60,000 nucleotides of DNA from Diphasiastrum complanatum (GCA_029204225.1 CM055098.1:15206533-15266532), one strand, 5' to 3'. Shown: positions 28,751 through 40,682, counted from the stretch's first letter. Program-made: numbers and translations. Notes: generated by a model from the letters alone, not told the origin.

Positions 28751-29408
28751 TGTCGTTTCATAGCCTCTTGCTCATTGTCATGCATGACATCAAACAATGA
28801 AGACCCCCTCACTCTCCTCAGTCTCCTTGACTGAAACTATTATGTGAATGTTGCTGAGCAGCCTGAGCTTGTGATGTAGATCGAGTCACAAGTCCTACAT
28901 ATATAAATTTATGGCTATTAGAAAGTACCCAAGATAATAGATTGACAACTCAAGAGGTAACCTAGATAGTAGATAATACTAAGTGAGATCTTGATTTCAA
29001 TACAAGCAAATAATGGATAAATAATGTAATAGGATTTATCAAGATTCAAGATTCAAGCAAGTTGCAAGCCTACTTGATTGTGCAACGGACTCATGATGCA
29101 AGACTATATATCCTCCTCCTCTTGTGACCTAGGAGGCAAATCAAGAACCTTGTTGATGTCAATCTTGTCAGAAATGTAAACAATTAGCATATCCACAACT
29201 CTCACACATATTCATGTGGCATGTGGCATGAATTCAAAAATTATAAATGGTTCATGAATCTTAGATTACTTAAGACTCAACTTTCAAGTATAGAAAATTG
29301 AGATTCATCATTCAAGTGACAAGTTTTAACATTGAGCACTCAAGTTCAAGACTGAACTTCACATAGTTCAAACTCAAAACTCATATACAAAGTTGAAAGA
29401 CTAAGTTA
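27721..29408. other. Unassigned DNA with a poly-G run
   Basis: AT-rich, with no gene recognised. Contains the 29-base poly-G run listed separately. Sequence from about 29380 leads into a Copia fragment. Confidence 0.4.
28722..28750. repeat. Poly-G tract, 29 bases
   Basis: 29 consecutive G on the plus strand between CATT and TGTCG. Such a run can fold as a G-quadruplex and is also a common site of sequencing or assembly error. Confidence 0.9.
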
Positions 29409-30090
29409 TTGCAGTATGCTAATGTAGCAGAAGGTTCGAAAGACTTCAAAAAAGAAGCTGATGAAGTAGCATTTATGGCAAATGAAGATAGAAAAGATGT
29501 CAATTCTTGGTATTTGGATTCAGGTGTTACTCAGCACATGACAAGCCAACGAAATTGGTTTTATGATTACATTCAAGCTATGACTCAGAGGTATGCCTCA
29601 TTGAGCGATAGCAGTACACACAATATTGATGGTGCAAGCACTATCGAATTGCAATTTTGGGATGGTACTATTCTCATTCCAAATGTTTTTCATATTTCAA
29701 ATCTTACCAAAAATCTACTCGTAATTAGCAGAATTGTTGATTTGGGCCATAAAGTCGAATTTGATTCTAATACTTGTTCAATATTAGACAAAGTAAAAGG
29801 GTACTTGCACTCAGGAAAAGGGGCAAGGCAATCGTTACAAGCTTATGCTTTGCAATGTTGCGACTACTCAAGCTCTATTTACTATGGCATAATAAATAGA
29901 GCCTAAGTAGAGATTTACTATGGCATAATATGATGGGTCATGTCAATTTTACTTGTCTAAGAAATATGTTGACTAAAAGGATTGTACGAGATCTTGAATG
30001 CAACAATATTCTAGACCGTATAGTTTGTTGAAGCTGTATTCTAACCAAGCATACTAGAACTCCTTTCAAGTCTGATTTACATAGAACTCT
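29409..30090 (+). pseudogene. Copia protease and pre-integrase fragment
   Basis: WYLDSGVTQHMTSQRNWFYD is a Copia protease active-site region (DSG kept), followed by ELQFWDGTILIPNVFHI and NLTKNLLVISRIVDLGHKV. After the frame stop at 29904 the pre-integrase trace MMGHVNFTCLRNML, RIVRDLECN and CILTKHTRTPFKSD continues to about 30075. The fragment has no LTR on either side and meets an oppositely oriented Copia piece near 30090. Confidence 0.75.
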
Positions 30091-30094
30091 TCGG

Positions 30095-31260
30095 ATGTCA
30101 AAGCCGAGCTGCCTGGCATGAATCTGACTGGTGCTCTTCATTCTCTTGTTGATCTCCTGGGAGATTCTTTGGGTACTACAATATCCTTGCCTTTGTCTCT
30201 TCGGTTAGGTCTAGAATCATTTCAGTTTATAGGCGTTTTAGCTGCAGGTAGGCTTGCTATCCTTTCTTCGTCTGATTTGTCACTCAGTTGATGTGGGGTT
30301 TGAACATCTTCCTCTAAGGGCTTGGGTTTTGCTCCCTCTATCATGGTTGGCAGGTCGTAGTATTGCTTTCCTAAGACTTCATAGCTGGCTAAATCATCAT
30401 CGGCCATTGTTCTGGTCTCATTAAACTTGACGTCTTTGACTGTCTTCACTTGATTCGTCTCTGGCATGTAGACCTTGTAGTATGACGAATGGTTGTCATA
30501 CCCGACGAGGTATCCTTGTTCAACTTTCTCATCGAGCTTCTTTCGAAGCTTGTCTAGAATGTGTGCATAAGCTGCACAACCAAAGATTCGAACATGCATC
30601 GGATTGGGCTTTCTACCCCACCATAGTTCGTCTGTGGTGTGGTGTGGTGTGAGGAACACCTGATTTGCCTATCTTGTTCTGGATGTAGGCGGCTGTAGCT
30701 ACTGCTTCAGCCCATAACACTCTTGGTGCTTTCGAGTAGGCCATCATGCACCTTGCGGCTTCCATGAGTGTCATGTTCTTTCTTTCAGCAACACCATTGT
30801 GTTGTGGTCTATGAACGTAGTCCTTCTATGAAGGATCCTTGATAGTTGTAGAAGTCAACATAGCGCTTCGAGATGTATTCTCCACCACAATCAGTTCTAA
30901 TATGTTTCACTTTGCTTCATGTGCATCTTTCTGCCCAGTTCACGTATTCTATGAACTTGTCGGGCGCTTCCAATTTGTTGTGTATGGAGTAGACTCTGGT
31001 GAATTGCTGTAGTCGTCAATGAAGGTGATGTAGTATTTCAAGCCACCTACTAAAAACACATCGAAGGATCCGCAAATGTCTGAATGTACCAGCTCTAGAA
31101 TCTTTGTCATTCTGAAGGAGTCCCTGGTGAAGGGAGTACGAGACATCTTCCCTTTCATGCATGCATCATAGGTTGTTGAGTTCGTTTCATTCATGATGCT
31201 TACTCCTGTGATAGCTCCATGATGGCTTGCTTGATACAATGTCATTGGGTTCATGTGGCA
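30095..31260 (-). pseudogene. Copia integrase fragment, C3 family (minus strand)
   Basis: Homologous along its length to 34350-35520 of element C3. Reading right to left: CHMNPMTLYQASHHGAITGV, YDACMKGKMSRTPF, ILELVHSDICGSF and YYITFIDDYSN; then, after frame breaks, the post-integrase ELWWGRKPNPMHVRIFGCAA, EQGYLVGYDNHSSYYKVYMP and the linker toward RT (ELPGM-like region near 30100). RT, gag and LTRs are absent. Both ends are abrupt. Confidence 0.82.
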
Positions 31261-31262
31261 TA

Positions 31263-31360
31263 GCTTCTATTTGGTTGGGTGGTTTCTCCATAGTGTGTTT
31301 TCCATTGTGTTTGTCTTGTAAGCAAGATCTTGAGGAGCTTTCCCTTATAGTAGTATCAGA
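31263..31360 (+). other. LTR tail followed by tRNA-Met-type primer-binding site
   Basis: 31263-31345 is nearly the same as 57209-57298 (shared GGTTGGGTG, CATTGTGTTTGTCTTGTA, GATCTTGAGGAGCTTTCCCT), which ends the 3' LTR assigned to C1. TAGTATCAGAGC (about 31350-31361) follows, a one-base variant of the usual TGGTATCAGAGC site. It is therefore the last ~85 bp of a 5' LTR plus primer site, probably of C1 or possibly of G2. Its left part is cut by the minus-strand Copia fragment. Confidence 0.65.
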
Positions 31361-33337
31361 GCAAGGCTTACGAAGATCGTAAAACTTGGAATGGTGGTGC
31401 TTTTCATTCGAAGTGGAGATCAACTAGTATTCTCATCCAGGTGGTGGAACAAGTGTGCAATTTGATGAATTCTCCCAATTTCAATTTGCATGTTGCTAAG
31501 ATCCATGTCTCTCTTAATTTTGAGCTTTACAACACCTATTTGGTGTCCTGTAGCGACCATCTAAAGTTTTGCTATTTAAAAATTTGGAATTGTTCTGATT
31601 GCATGCTAGTCAATTTCCTAAATTTTGGTACTGTGCTTGCATGCATTGATTGCATGTTGATTCTCATAGTGATTTCGACATGCATGATGGATTCACATTT
31701 GTTTTGAGTGGTTATACGCATGTGTTTTGACAATTAGGACACAAATCAGTATATGTGGCTGACAATATCCGTAAACTAAAAATTACGTAAAATTCTGTAA
31801 AGTCAAAAAAAGTAGTTAATGTCGCATGTCTTGCATGCCTGATAGACATTAATTTAGTAAGATTAGGAATCAAACAATGAATCATTTTTTCTATTTCGAT
31901 TGCCTAAATATTGACCATGTTTTTAATGAATTTTTAAGTTACATAAAATTTAAAAAAAATCAAAAATCCGAAAATACAAAATTTTCAATTTTTTTTTTCA
32001 GTGTTTTTGGATTATATATGAAATGTAATAAAGTTAGTGAATTGACCATACTGGAGTCAATTTCAGTCAGATTTGGTCAACTGTATTTCACTAATAGTTA
32101 ATCAGATATTAATTAATTTTAGTAATTTCCAAGAATAGATAATATGGCCGAGGAAATTGCAAATCAAGCTACAAATTCAGGTGCACCATCCTATATAGTG
32201 ATTTGCCAATAGTTGAGTACGGCGCTCAATGATATGAATAATTGGAATAATATGAGATTTCAGCAAATGGAAGTTCTTCTGAACCAGGTCAAATTATTGT
32301 CTTCACCCAATCTTGGTTCTCAACAGGAGACTTATTCCGGGGAGAAGAAGGAGAAGAAACAGGAAGTCGTCGAAGACTGGCTCGTTAAGTGGAGTAGTTA
32401 CTTCAGCCTGCATGGAGTTCGAAATGAGAAGAAGATTGAAAGTGTCATCCTATTCTTATGCAGCAAAGTGTCATCGTGTAGATGACGTTGACTACTACCT
32501 GAAATTTGTGAACCAAAATGGGTACTAAGAGCTTCGATTCTTATATCCAAGAATTCATGGACCTTTGGAACAAAGTTCCATCATTCGATGCAAAGTTGAC
32601 TCTATGACAGTTTGTCCTTAGTTTGCCTGCCGACTATTAAAACGAATGTAGGCGAAATGTGCTTCAAAGCCTCAAGGATGTGCTTCAAATTTTGAAAGCA
32701 TATGATTCCACAGTGGTGGCATCCAGGAAGCAATTTGAGCAAATTCCAACCACCTTAAATACCAAGAAGGGGAAGAAGTGCAATCCAGACCAAGCAAAAT
32801 ATTTTGACGAATTGGATCAAGTAGCATCAAAACCCAAGAAACCAAAGAGAAAGAGATTCAAGAAATCTATGTCACGGGAAAAGGCTAAGAAAGAGAACTT
32901 ATTTTTCGTCTGTAAAAAGCCTGGACATATGATGAAGTTTTGTCCTGAAAGGGAAAAAATGTTGGCACATATGAATGAAATTCCACGATGTAATGGTAAG
33001 ACTTTGGAAATTAACCTAACAGATTGCGAGTGTGAATGTTCTTTCAACACTACTTCTTTCTTGCCTAATGAACTTTTTCGTTTAACTAGCACAATTAAAG
33101 ATCAAGAAGTGAGTATTCTATTGGAAAATGGTTCTACTCATAATTTTATTAATTCTCATCTTCTATAGAAATTCAACTTGAAAACCGAAGCCAACAATCA
33201 TAGATACAAAGTTTATCTAGCTTTAGGAGCAGAGTTGGAGACTTGGAACGTAAAAGTCCCGAATCTCCCAGATAAGATGACTATCAAGAATAAATATTCG
33301 TTACCCAGGATAGATGACCTTGTAGATCGCTTGGGTG
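31361..33337 (+). mobile_element. Ty3/Gypsy G2, left part (leader, gag, protease, start of RT)
   Basis: The leader at about 31430-32130 matches stretches of the G3 leader (for example around GGTGTCCTGTAG at 31540 and 52065). Gag starts near 32143 (MAEEIANQATNSG), similar to G3 at 52667. It is broken but continues through 32213-32485 and 32659-33168. The zinc knuckle reads FFVCKKPGHMMKFCP with the first cysteine lost, and the protease reads ILLENGSTHNFINS with the catalytic aspartate changed to glutamate. After VPNLP about 250 codons are missing and the sequence resumes at [19 protein letters not shown], where C3 is inserted. The rest of RT resumes at 46360. Confidence 0.82.
32659..33168 (+). 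pseudogene. G2 gag C-terminus, zinc knuckle and protease
   Basis: Lysine-rich gag tail (KPKKPKRKRFKKSMSREKAK), a damaged CCHC knuckle (CKKPGHMMKFC preceded by F in place of the first C) and a protease active site reading LLENGSTHNF where the relative G3 reads LVDSGSTHNF. The TAG at 33166-33168 falls within the protease, and KFNLKTEANNHRYKVYLA continues in frame behind it. Confidence 0.8.
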
Positions 33338-33402
33338 TGATGCTAAGAATATGCAAAAAGATGCACTCAAAAATGCAAAATTCTAGCTATAAAAACTCTG
33401 TG
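33338..33402 (-). repeat. Stub of the C3 3' LTR
   Basis: 65 bp matching 45153-45222 (shared AAATGCAAAATTCTAGCTAT and AAAAACTCTGTG). On the plus strand it starts TGATGCTAAG against TGATGACAAG in the other LTR. It ends abruptly at the foreign Gypsy piece. Confidence 0.85.
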
Positions 33403-33927
33403 TACTTTTTATACGGACCATCAACCCTTGCTATATCTTGTTAATAAAACTTGCAATATAGGGAGAATCACTCGATGGTTACTTTTGTTGTTGGAGTTTG
33501 ATTTTTGGATAGTGGTTCGCAAGGGAAAGCAGCGTTACATGGCAGATCATGTGTCGCGAATCAAAGGGAATGAAACTGCTGTCCTACTTGACGATGAGCT
33601 ACCTGACGCTGCCTTAGTTTACATTGACACTGTACCAGAATGGGTCGTAGATATAGTTGAACATTTAATGCAGGGCAGACTGGATAAATCTTGCCCAATG
33701 CAGAACAACGGAAACTGATTCTGAAAGCGGGACCTTATCAGCTGATTGTCGGCCAGTTATATCGAAGAGAACCAGACGATATCCTTTGAAGATGTATTCT
33801 TCCACACGAGGCCACTGAAATTATTTCAATTTTACATGAAGGCATGGGTGGCGGTCATTTTGCATCCGACATCACAATTCGCAAGATTCTGCATTCAGGA
33901 TGCTGGTGGCCAACGACTCATAAGGAT
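33403..33927 (+). pseudogene. Gypsy RNase H / integrase zinc-binding fragment inside C3
   Basis: Plus strand: YTDHQPLLYL, then RITRWLLLLLEFDFWIVVRK, MADHVSRI and DELPDAALVYIDTVPEWVVD (RNase H end). In a shifted frame follow LKAGPYQLIVGQLYRREPDD, HEATEIISILHEGMGGGHF and ITIRKILHSGCWWPT (integrase HHCC region). The style RWLLLLLEFDF...ADHLSR is that of non-chromodomain (Tat/Athila-like) Gypsy elements, unlike G1-G3. It runs opposite to C3 and is cut on both sides. Confidence 0.8.
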
Positions 33928-34230
33928 ATGGATCCATGTAAACCTCCTCATCTAATTCACCATGCAAGAAGGCTGCCTTCTCGTCCACAATGTGGATTCT
34001 GAGGTCATAAGCAGCTACATATGCAAATAACAAATGTAGGGACGAATGTTTGACAACAGGAGAGAAGGTTTCAGAATAATCAATACCATATCTCTGAGAG
34101 AATCCCTTCGCTACCAGTCTTGCCTTGTATCTCAAGACATCCCATCTGGTCCATACTTGAGCTTGTAGACCCATTTACATTTCACAGCCTTTCGCTTATC
34201 AGGTAATGGCTCCAACGTCCATACCTAGTT
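33928..34230 (-). pseudogene. C3 reverse transcriptase, N-terminal half only
   Basis: Minus strand: YKARLVAKGFSQRYGIDYSE, FSPVVKHSSLHLLFAYVAAY, IVDEKAAFLHGELDEEVYMD. The usual DVKTAFLNG block is altered to DEKAAFLHG. The domain stops right after VYMDP, so the LYVDD catalytic box is missing. Confidence 0.85.
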
Positions 34231-34614
34231 CTTCCTCATGGATTCCATTTCTTCGTTCATGGCTTGGATCCATTTGTCCCTTTTTTGACATTCAATTGCC
34301 TCCTTGAATGTATGTGGTTCGCCATTGAATCCATAGAATTCTTTTAATGTGGAAGCTGAACTGCCTGGCATGTATCTTGCTGGCGCTCTTCGTTGTCTTA
34401 TCGACCTTCTAGGAGATCCTCTTGGGACAGCAATGCCTTTGCCTTTGTCTGCTCTGCTAGGTCCAGAACCATCTTGGTTTACAAGCACTGTAGCAGAAGG
34501 TTGTATCTCGAATCTTTCATCTTTTGATTTGTCACTTGAATGTGAAGCGATTCAAAAATCTTTGTTTTCGTGTTCGTCTTTTGCTCCCTCTGTCGTTGGT
34601 GGTGGATCATAGTA
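34231..34614 (-). pseudogene. C3 pol linker between integrase and RT
   Basis: Minus strand: RRSIRQRRAPARYMPGSSAS and KEFYGFNGEPHTFKEAIECQ followed by MNEEMESMRKN, the typical proline/arginine-rich linker and RT entry of Copia pol. Upstream (34479-34614) the frame is disrupted by short indels. Confidence 0.75.
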
Positions 34615-35540
34615 CTATTTTCCCAGAACCTCATAGTTGATACGGTCATCATTGGCCATTTTCCTGCTCTCATCGAATCTAACATCTCTCACTGTCTTCA
34701 GAGTGTTCGCGTCTGGCATGTAGACTCTGTAGTATGATGAATTGTTGTCATATCCTACCAAAAATCCCTGTTCAGCCTTCTCATCAAGCTTCTTACTAAG
34801 CTTATCAGGGATATGTGCATAAGCTGCACAGCCAAAGATTCTGATGTGAGACAGGTTGGGCTTTCTTCTCCACCATAATTCATGTGGTGTCATGTGAGGG
34901 ACACCAAATTTCCCTGTCCTGTTCTGGATGTATGCAGTTGTAGCTAATGCTTTAGCCCGCAGTACCCTTGGAGCTTTCGAGTAGGCCATCATGCATTTGG
35001 CAGCTTCCATCAGGGTCCTATTTTTCCTCTCTGCAACATCGTTGTGCTACGATGTGTAAGCTGCAATCCTTTTGTGAATGATGCCACGATCATTGCAGAA
35101 GTCAGTGAAGCGATTCGAGATATATTCGCCATCTCGATTTGTCTAGATCTGCTTCACTTTGTTGTCGGTGCATCTCTCTGCCCTATTCACATACTCTGTG
35201 AATTTATCAAGTGCTTCTGATTTATTCTGAATAAAATACACTCTGGCGAATTTACTATAATCATCAATGAAGGTTATGTAATATTTTGAGCCTCCTACTG
35301 AGATCACATTGAAAGGCCCATAGATGTCAGAATGCACTAACTCCAGAATCTTAGTCGTTATGTATGAGTCTTTAACGGATGGAGTGCGAGACATCTTACC
35401 CTTCAGACATGCATCATAGGTGGTCGAATTGTTCACATTCGAGATGCTGACCCCTGTTATTGCTCCATGATGACTTGATTGGTAAAGTGCCATCGAATTC
35501 ATGTGGCATAGGCCACCAAGTGTCTGGCAAATCATCATGA
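34615..35540 (-). pseudogene. C3 integrase
   Basis: Reading from 35540 down: CHMNSMALYQSSHHGAITGV (pre-integrase), YDACLKGKMSRTPS, KILELVHSDIYGPFNVISVG (first catalytic D), YYITFIDDYSKFARVYFI, NRDGEYISNRFTDFC (second D region) and VAERKNRTLMEAAKCM (catalytic E). The C-terminus follows: ELWWRRKPNLSHIRIFGCAA, EQGFLVGYDNNSSYYRVYMP. The triad positions are all present, but stops interrupt the frame (for example near 35140 and 35045). Confidence 0.85.
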
Positions 35541-36002
35541 GTCTGATGCACCTGATCTGCAGGCAGGCGTACATTAGGTGATATAGATTACCTTTTCTTC
35601 TACTTTGAGTGATCAGGGTACTGGTACTGGCATCAATAACATTGCATCCTTCATCAAAAAATGTCACACGCATCCTTGCATCAGCTATCCTTGCCACAAA
35701 AAGCAAGTCCTGCTGCAGTGTAGGCACGAACAAAACGTCGTCGAGTCATTTATCTCTGCCATTCGTGTTGAACCAATACCGTTCACTTGATGTTTGGATC
35801 CATCTCCAAGAACAATGAATCTTGATGGATCTGCACTTCAGAAATCAGACATAATTCATCTTGATGTCACAAAGTGTGAGGTAGCTCCTGAGTCTAGGAT
35901 CGCCTCCTGTGTGTCAGGTGTTGACACTACACACACATTTGCACAAATGTAGGTGGTCGAACAATATCTGTTCGATCTCTCTTCGCCCATTTTCAAGCTC
36001 TC
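35541..36002 (-). pseudogene. C3 protease region
   Basis: Minus strand from the insertion point: RSNRYCSTTYICANVCVVST, then EAILDSGATSHFVTS (protease active site near 35885-35930) and LGDGSKHQVNGIGS. Stops follow the active site. The right boundary is the CTCTC duplication created by the gag-only element; gag resumes beyond 44224. Confidence 0.8.
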
Positions 36003-37149
36003 TGTTGACAAATCCCCTGATCTAGAGGATCTGTTGGTTTTTTAAAATTGATTCTTTCTTACTTCTGCCTATCAGCAGAGACGATGGGTTCTTCTTGCGA
36101 TTGTCATTGTTGTTTTAAACCCAAGATCAGGCAAAAGGGAACAAATTGTCGTAGTATATTTTTTTGTCTTGCCTGTCAGAGGACTACTCAGGGTCGAACT
36201 CTCTTGAACGCATTTACATTCATACATAGATGCAAGCCATGAACGCTCATTCACAGATCAGAGTGTAGCCCAAATGAACATTCAGAAGATTCTACAGCTA
36301 TCTACTCCTAAAAATGAACTGAATCAGAGCCTAAACTTTACTAAACTGAGCTACACTTGCATGAATTGACAAAACAAGAACCAATAACTAATCTACAGCA
36401 TGTTAGAAGTCCAAGAATCAAGAAACCAACCAGTCTATTGATTCTTGGACATCCCAAGAACGTCAAGAAATGGACTGTAAAGAGATATGCAAGAACTACA
36501 CCACAGATCCAGCCTATTTAGTTTACCTGAATGCTGGTTCCTACATTAATCCACAAACAAGAAAAGAAACTAATCCACTCTACAAAAGCAGCAAATCTAA
36601 TCCACTCTACATTCCACAACCACACACAAAAGGAGGGAAGGTCAAGATCATAAATGCATCACTCAAGAAACAAGCATGATCAAGGAGCTCAATGGATGCA
36701 TCAAACTCGTGAAGGCTCTTCTCATTTCAGCATGGAGTTGATACAATTCACAAAAAGCTCCTCTACTCAAAGAGGGAGTCTCTTAAATAAGCAAGAGATC
36801 TCCTTAGGTGGCATCCTAGTGGAATTTCCACATTTCAAAAATTACAAGTGGAATAATGCTCTCCACTAGAGGTCACCATCAAAAGGTGGCTCACTCTACT
36901 TTCTTTAAGAGGGGTCTACTTGCATTTATTACATTTGCCTAGAAATACTAGTTCCTACATGGTCATTCCATCTTCCAGAATTCACCACGAGGCTTACACA
37001 GTTCTTGCTTGCCATTCCTAACTAGCATTTCTCAGCTCTCATACTCGGCTCTCAGTCTTCGTTGGTCTCGTCTTCTCAGAGACCTCCTCGGTCTAAGGTG
37101 AGAGGTGCTCTGTCCGAGTATCTTGGGGATTCGTCAGAATCAGCCAACA
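36003..37149 (-). repeat. 3' LTR of the gag-only element
   Basis: Direct repeat of 43061-44218 with scattered substitutions. It lacks an 11-bp stretch (CTTGAGTTGCT type) present near 44170 in the other copy. Small frames inside it recur in both LTRs and are not genes. Confidence 0.95.
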
Positions 37150-39425
37150 TCATCCCACCCCTAATGTGTTGCAGGACCCACTGCAATTATATTGGATGAT
37201 GTCGCTCTGCTTTGCATTGGCATTTTCGATTGTCACTTGGAAAAGTGTAGATCCTCGTTCGCTTACATAAAACCAATGCTTATTGTCGCCAATTTTTATC
37301 ACAAAAACTGTTTTTCACGAATTGTCGCAATTTAACCAGAATGTCTTATTGCTGCAATTGGTTGACATTCTCAAAATTGGAGAGCTCTCAACAGCTTCAC
37401 AACTTGCATGCTCGAGTGCTTTCCATGTGTCTCTTTGTTTTGTCACTTGTATCTGCCATTGACGGTTTCATCTTTGGTTTCTTGGCAGATTCTATCTTCT
37501 GGGAGGTCTGTATCCTCCATTTGCCTCTGGGTGTTTCCGTGGTTATTCTCTCAGTTGAAGTTCCAGTCTCAAGGAAAACCTTTGATCTGCAGGTTGCACA
37601 AACTTTGATTATCAGTCTCAAGGGGATGGATTCATCAAAAATTGGTGGTAGGAACAGTTTTGGATGGACAGTTTGGTAACGGTAAGGAAACATGATGAAG
37701 ACTTGGTGGTAGGGTGAAGGAACTGATGGTTTTATAGTTGCAGCCTTGGACCCTTGCAATGTCGAGCTTTGACCACCACTTGCTAAGTGAGGAGCTTGCT
37801 TTATTTTGCAAGTTCACGGTTGTCTTCATCTTTATTTTCTGCAGCTCTTTTGATCCGTTACTTTTGGATCTCTTTGGGCCATATATCCAACTATCATTGC
37901 TCCAGAGAGTCTCTTTTGATCAAGATTGATCTGGCTCATCTGTTGCTTAAGTTTTTGTCCTTTCCTCCTCAGCTTCTTGGATCTTTCTCTTTATTTCTTC
38001 TAGCTGCTTTGCTTGCTTTTGTAGGTCTTTTTCGGCTGAACAACCAATATAGGTGGTAGTTGGTCTCCTCCAGACATTTGCAATGATCTTTCAACTGCTT
38101 CGGTAGGACTATAAAAAACTAGGAATTTCTCAGAAGAACAGTAAACTGATGATAAACAAACAGATGGAAGGAAGGGTAGTAGTGACAATGGTAGATGGTG
38201 TGGGCGATAGGCATGAGAATGGATGCAGATGTATGACGAGAGGTTGGTTGAAGAAGGAGACTGATTTCCCAATGCTTGTGTTTTTCTTTTCTGAAGGATC
38301 TTCGTCATGATTGGAATACTTCTTCTGATTGAGTCTCTTGGATTACCCATCTGCCTTCTTTAGCCTTGTCTTTTCATATTTGACTTGTGACCTTGGCTGT
38401 CTATCTTACGGATGTTGTTGCAGGCAGTGTAACAACTCCAGTGGATCCAAGCAGATCCACCCCCCCCCAATCTGTTGGTGGGGATGTTGTTGCTGGTAAC
38501 TGTTCATGCTCAAAATTGGATCGACGTGTGGAACACGTAGTTGCGACTGGACTAAAGATTGAACAAATTTTAATGAAATTTGTTTCGATCTTGCTGTAGT
38601 TGGCTCAAAAAAATAATATGGCAATGAGATGCAGTAATCAACTCTAATTTGACATGGATTTCTCATATGTCTCAAAAATCCTAAACTGCTGTACAAGGGA
38701 ATATGAAGATGGATAAATGAATGAAACTGTATTCTGGAGATGCTCTACAGAAGACTCTCGTGTAATAGCTATTCCTCAAGCAAAAATCAATCACACAAAA
38801 TAGGTGAAGAGAAACAAGAAAATAAACAAACGTTACAGAGAGTGAGAACTGTATAGCACTTGTGGAACAAAACTTGCATTCATCAACATTGATAATGTAC
38901 CTTGATAGTTGTAATATTTCAGTTGTTTTGTAGAGTAATGTGATTTACTCTGACATGCCATTGTCAAAACAAGGCAGGGTTGGTTACACTAAATCTACCA
39001 TCGTTGATAGCAGATGTTGTAATATATAGCTTGAGATGCAGGTATGGATGAGGTACTATGTCCTGAGGACCTCTCTGAACAAGAGATTCAGAACTGAATC
39101 TCTATCTGGATTTTCGAATCCTAGATTTATTATGTATTGGCACATTGGAAATTGTATCAACATATGGAAAGACAAAATAGATTTGAGGTTGTAGAAGGGG
39201 AGAAAAACTGTCAATTCCCTGTGGAGATTGCTTTTGGTTGGACATTGTAGCAGATGACGGAATATCAGTTTCACTTTCTTTTGACAAGGACTCATTTCAT
39301 ATTGTCTTTTTCATTATGGAGCTGGTGTATTGTGCGGTATTGTAGAAGTTTGCTAGAAACTTCTCGAGTGAGCAGCAGGCTGAGCGGTTGGGTGCTATGG
39401 TGCTCGTGTGGTTGTCATGAGGATC
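37150..39425. other. 3' interior of the gag-only element, no pol recognised
   Basis: About 2.3 kb downstream of gag in element orientation. The polypurine tract is at about 37150-37162 (minus). Minus-strand frames at 37397-37759 and 38000-38350 have basic, coding-like composition (PKKTYKSKQSS; KKPKMKPSMADTSDKTK), but I cannot match a retroelement domain. They could be a lost extra ORF or non-coding filler. Confidence 0.5.
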
Positions 39426-40682
39426 CTATCGGGATTCATAACTGACGTGATGGGCAGGTAGGATCATAGTTGGTTGTTTCGGACAGTCTTTGAAACTGTG
39501 TTTTTTGATACAATCAGGCCACTCAGCATGGTACTTGGTCTTGACTGGACAATCAACCATGAAGTGGCCGGTTTCACCATAGATGAAACATCCGGTGTGC
39601 AATGGCCCTTGTATAATGGCATAGCCATCTTGTATGGCTAATGCTTCTGGACTTTCTGGTGGATATTCGGGATGAGTCAAGGAATGTCGAGAATGTGATG
39701 GTTGTGCTTCATATTGTTGGACTGTATGTGCTTGGATAGGCGGATATGAAGGACAAGCATCAACAAGATGCATAGCCCGGCAGTGTGGACACCATATTGT
39801 TTTTCGTCTATAAGGTACCTGTGCAGGGTTTGACTGACCAGGCATACTGCTTTGGATAGACTTCAGGGTAGCTTGAAACTCATTGGTGAGTTTCTCCATC
39901 TGTGGTTGGTGTTGCTTATTAAACAACTCCAACTGGTATTTCCAAAGCTGATCTCGGGTATCCTCGATCGGCTTCGACTCATGGAGAGGAGCACGTGGTG
40001 CTCATCTTTCCCTGGATTCGTCAACATTTGATCCTTCGTCTTCTTCCTTGATGGCATCAGACATAGCTAATTTGAGACTCATATATTCATCATTGGATTT
40101 AAGCTTGCATCTAATCCATCTTGGAAGGCTGACTAAAAACTAGATGATGAGCATCTGTTCAGAGGGCTATTCCTGTACTTGACTTTTGAGGCGTTTGAAA
40201 CGCTCAATATAGTCTCGTACACGTTCATCTTTTGTCATTTTGATGTTACTCAATTTGACAAAAGGACTCTCTATCAAACGAAAAGGCTTAAAACGCTTGA
40301 CAAAGGACTCTTTTGAAATTGACCAATCTGTTTTATCTTCACGATCAAGGTTGAAAGCCCAATCACGTGCTTTAGCAATCATGGTCATCGAAAACAGTTG
40401 GACCATAGCATTGGGAGATGTTTTTCCATACACATCACATGCATTCTCAAAGATTTGCAAAAATCTTTGAGAGTCCGAACTACCGTCAAACTTGGGTAGA
40501 TCTAATTTGGGTGTATGTCTTTCAAGATGAGCTCTGTGGGTAGCAGGAGCTCCATTAGGGCTGGTTTTGACCTGTGAGGGCTCAGCACCCAAAAAATGGG
40601 GTCGTGCGCATGAAGACTCGGCTCTATCAGATTCTTGTCCGTCGAACGGATTTGTGGATGGCTCTTGGAGTTCGGCCCTCAT
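39426..40682 (-). pseudogene. Gag of the gag-only element
   Basis: One frame of about 419 codons from MRAELQEPSTN (40682) to a terminal stop near 39426. It holds a retrotransposon gag domain (LDLPKFDGSSDSQRFLQIFE, AKARDWAFNLD, ESFVKRFKPFRL, RVRDYIERFKRLKSQV), a hydrophilic middle with a QLELFNKQHQPQMEKL helix, and Cys/His fingers CPHCRAMHLVDACP and CFIYGETGHFMVDCP. The second finger has tyrosine where CCHC needs its second cysteine. Three in-frame stops (two TAG and one TGA between about 40040 and 40170) interrupt an otherwise uninterrupted frame, so this copy is a recent pseudogene. Confidence 0.88.

Noticed and set aside
36470-36869. Short ORFs such as that starting HHSRNKHDQGAQW, repeated at 43712-43927
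   Set aside because: They lie at equivalent places in both LTRs, so their recurrence reflects LTR duplication rather than a conserved gene.
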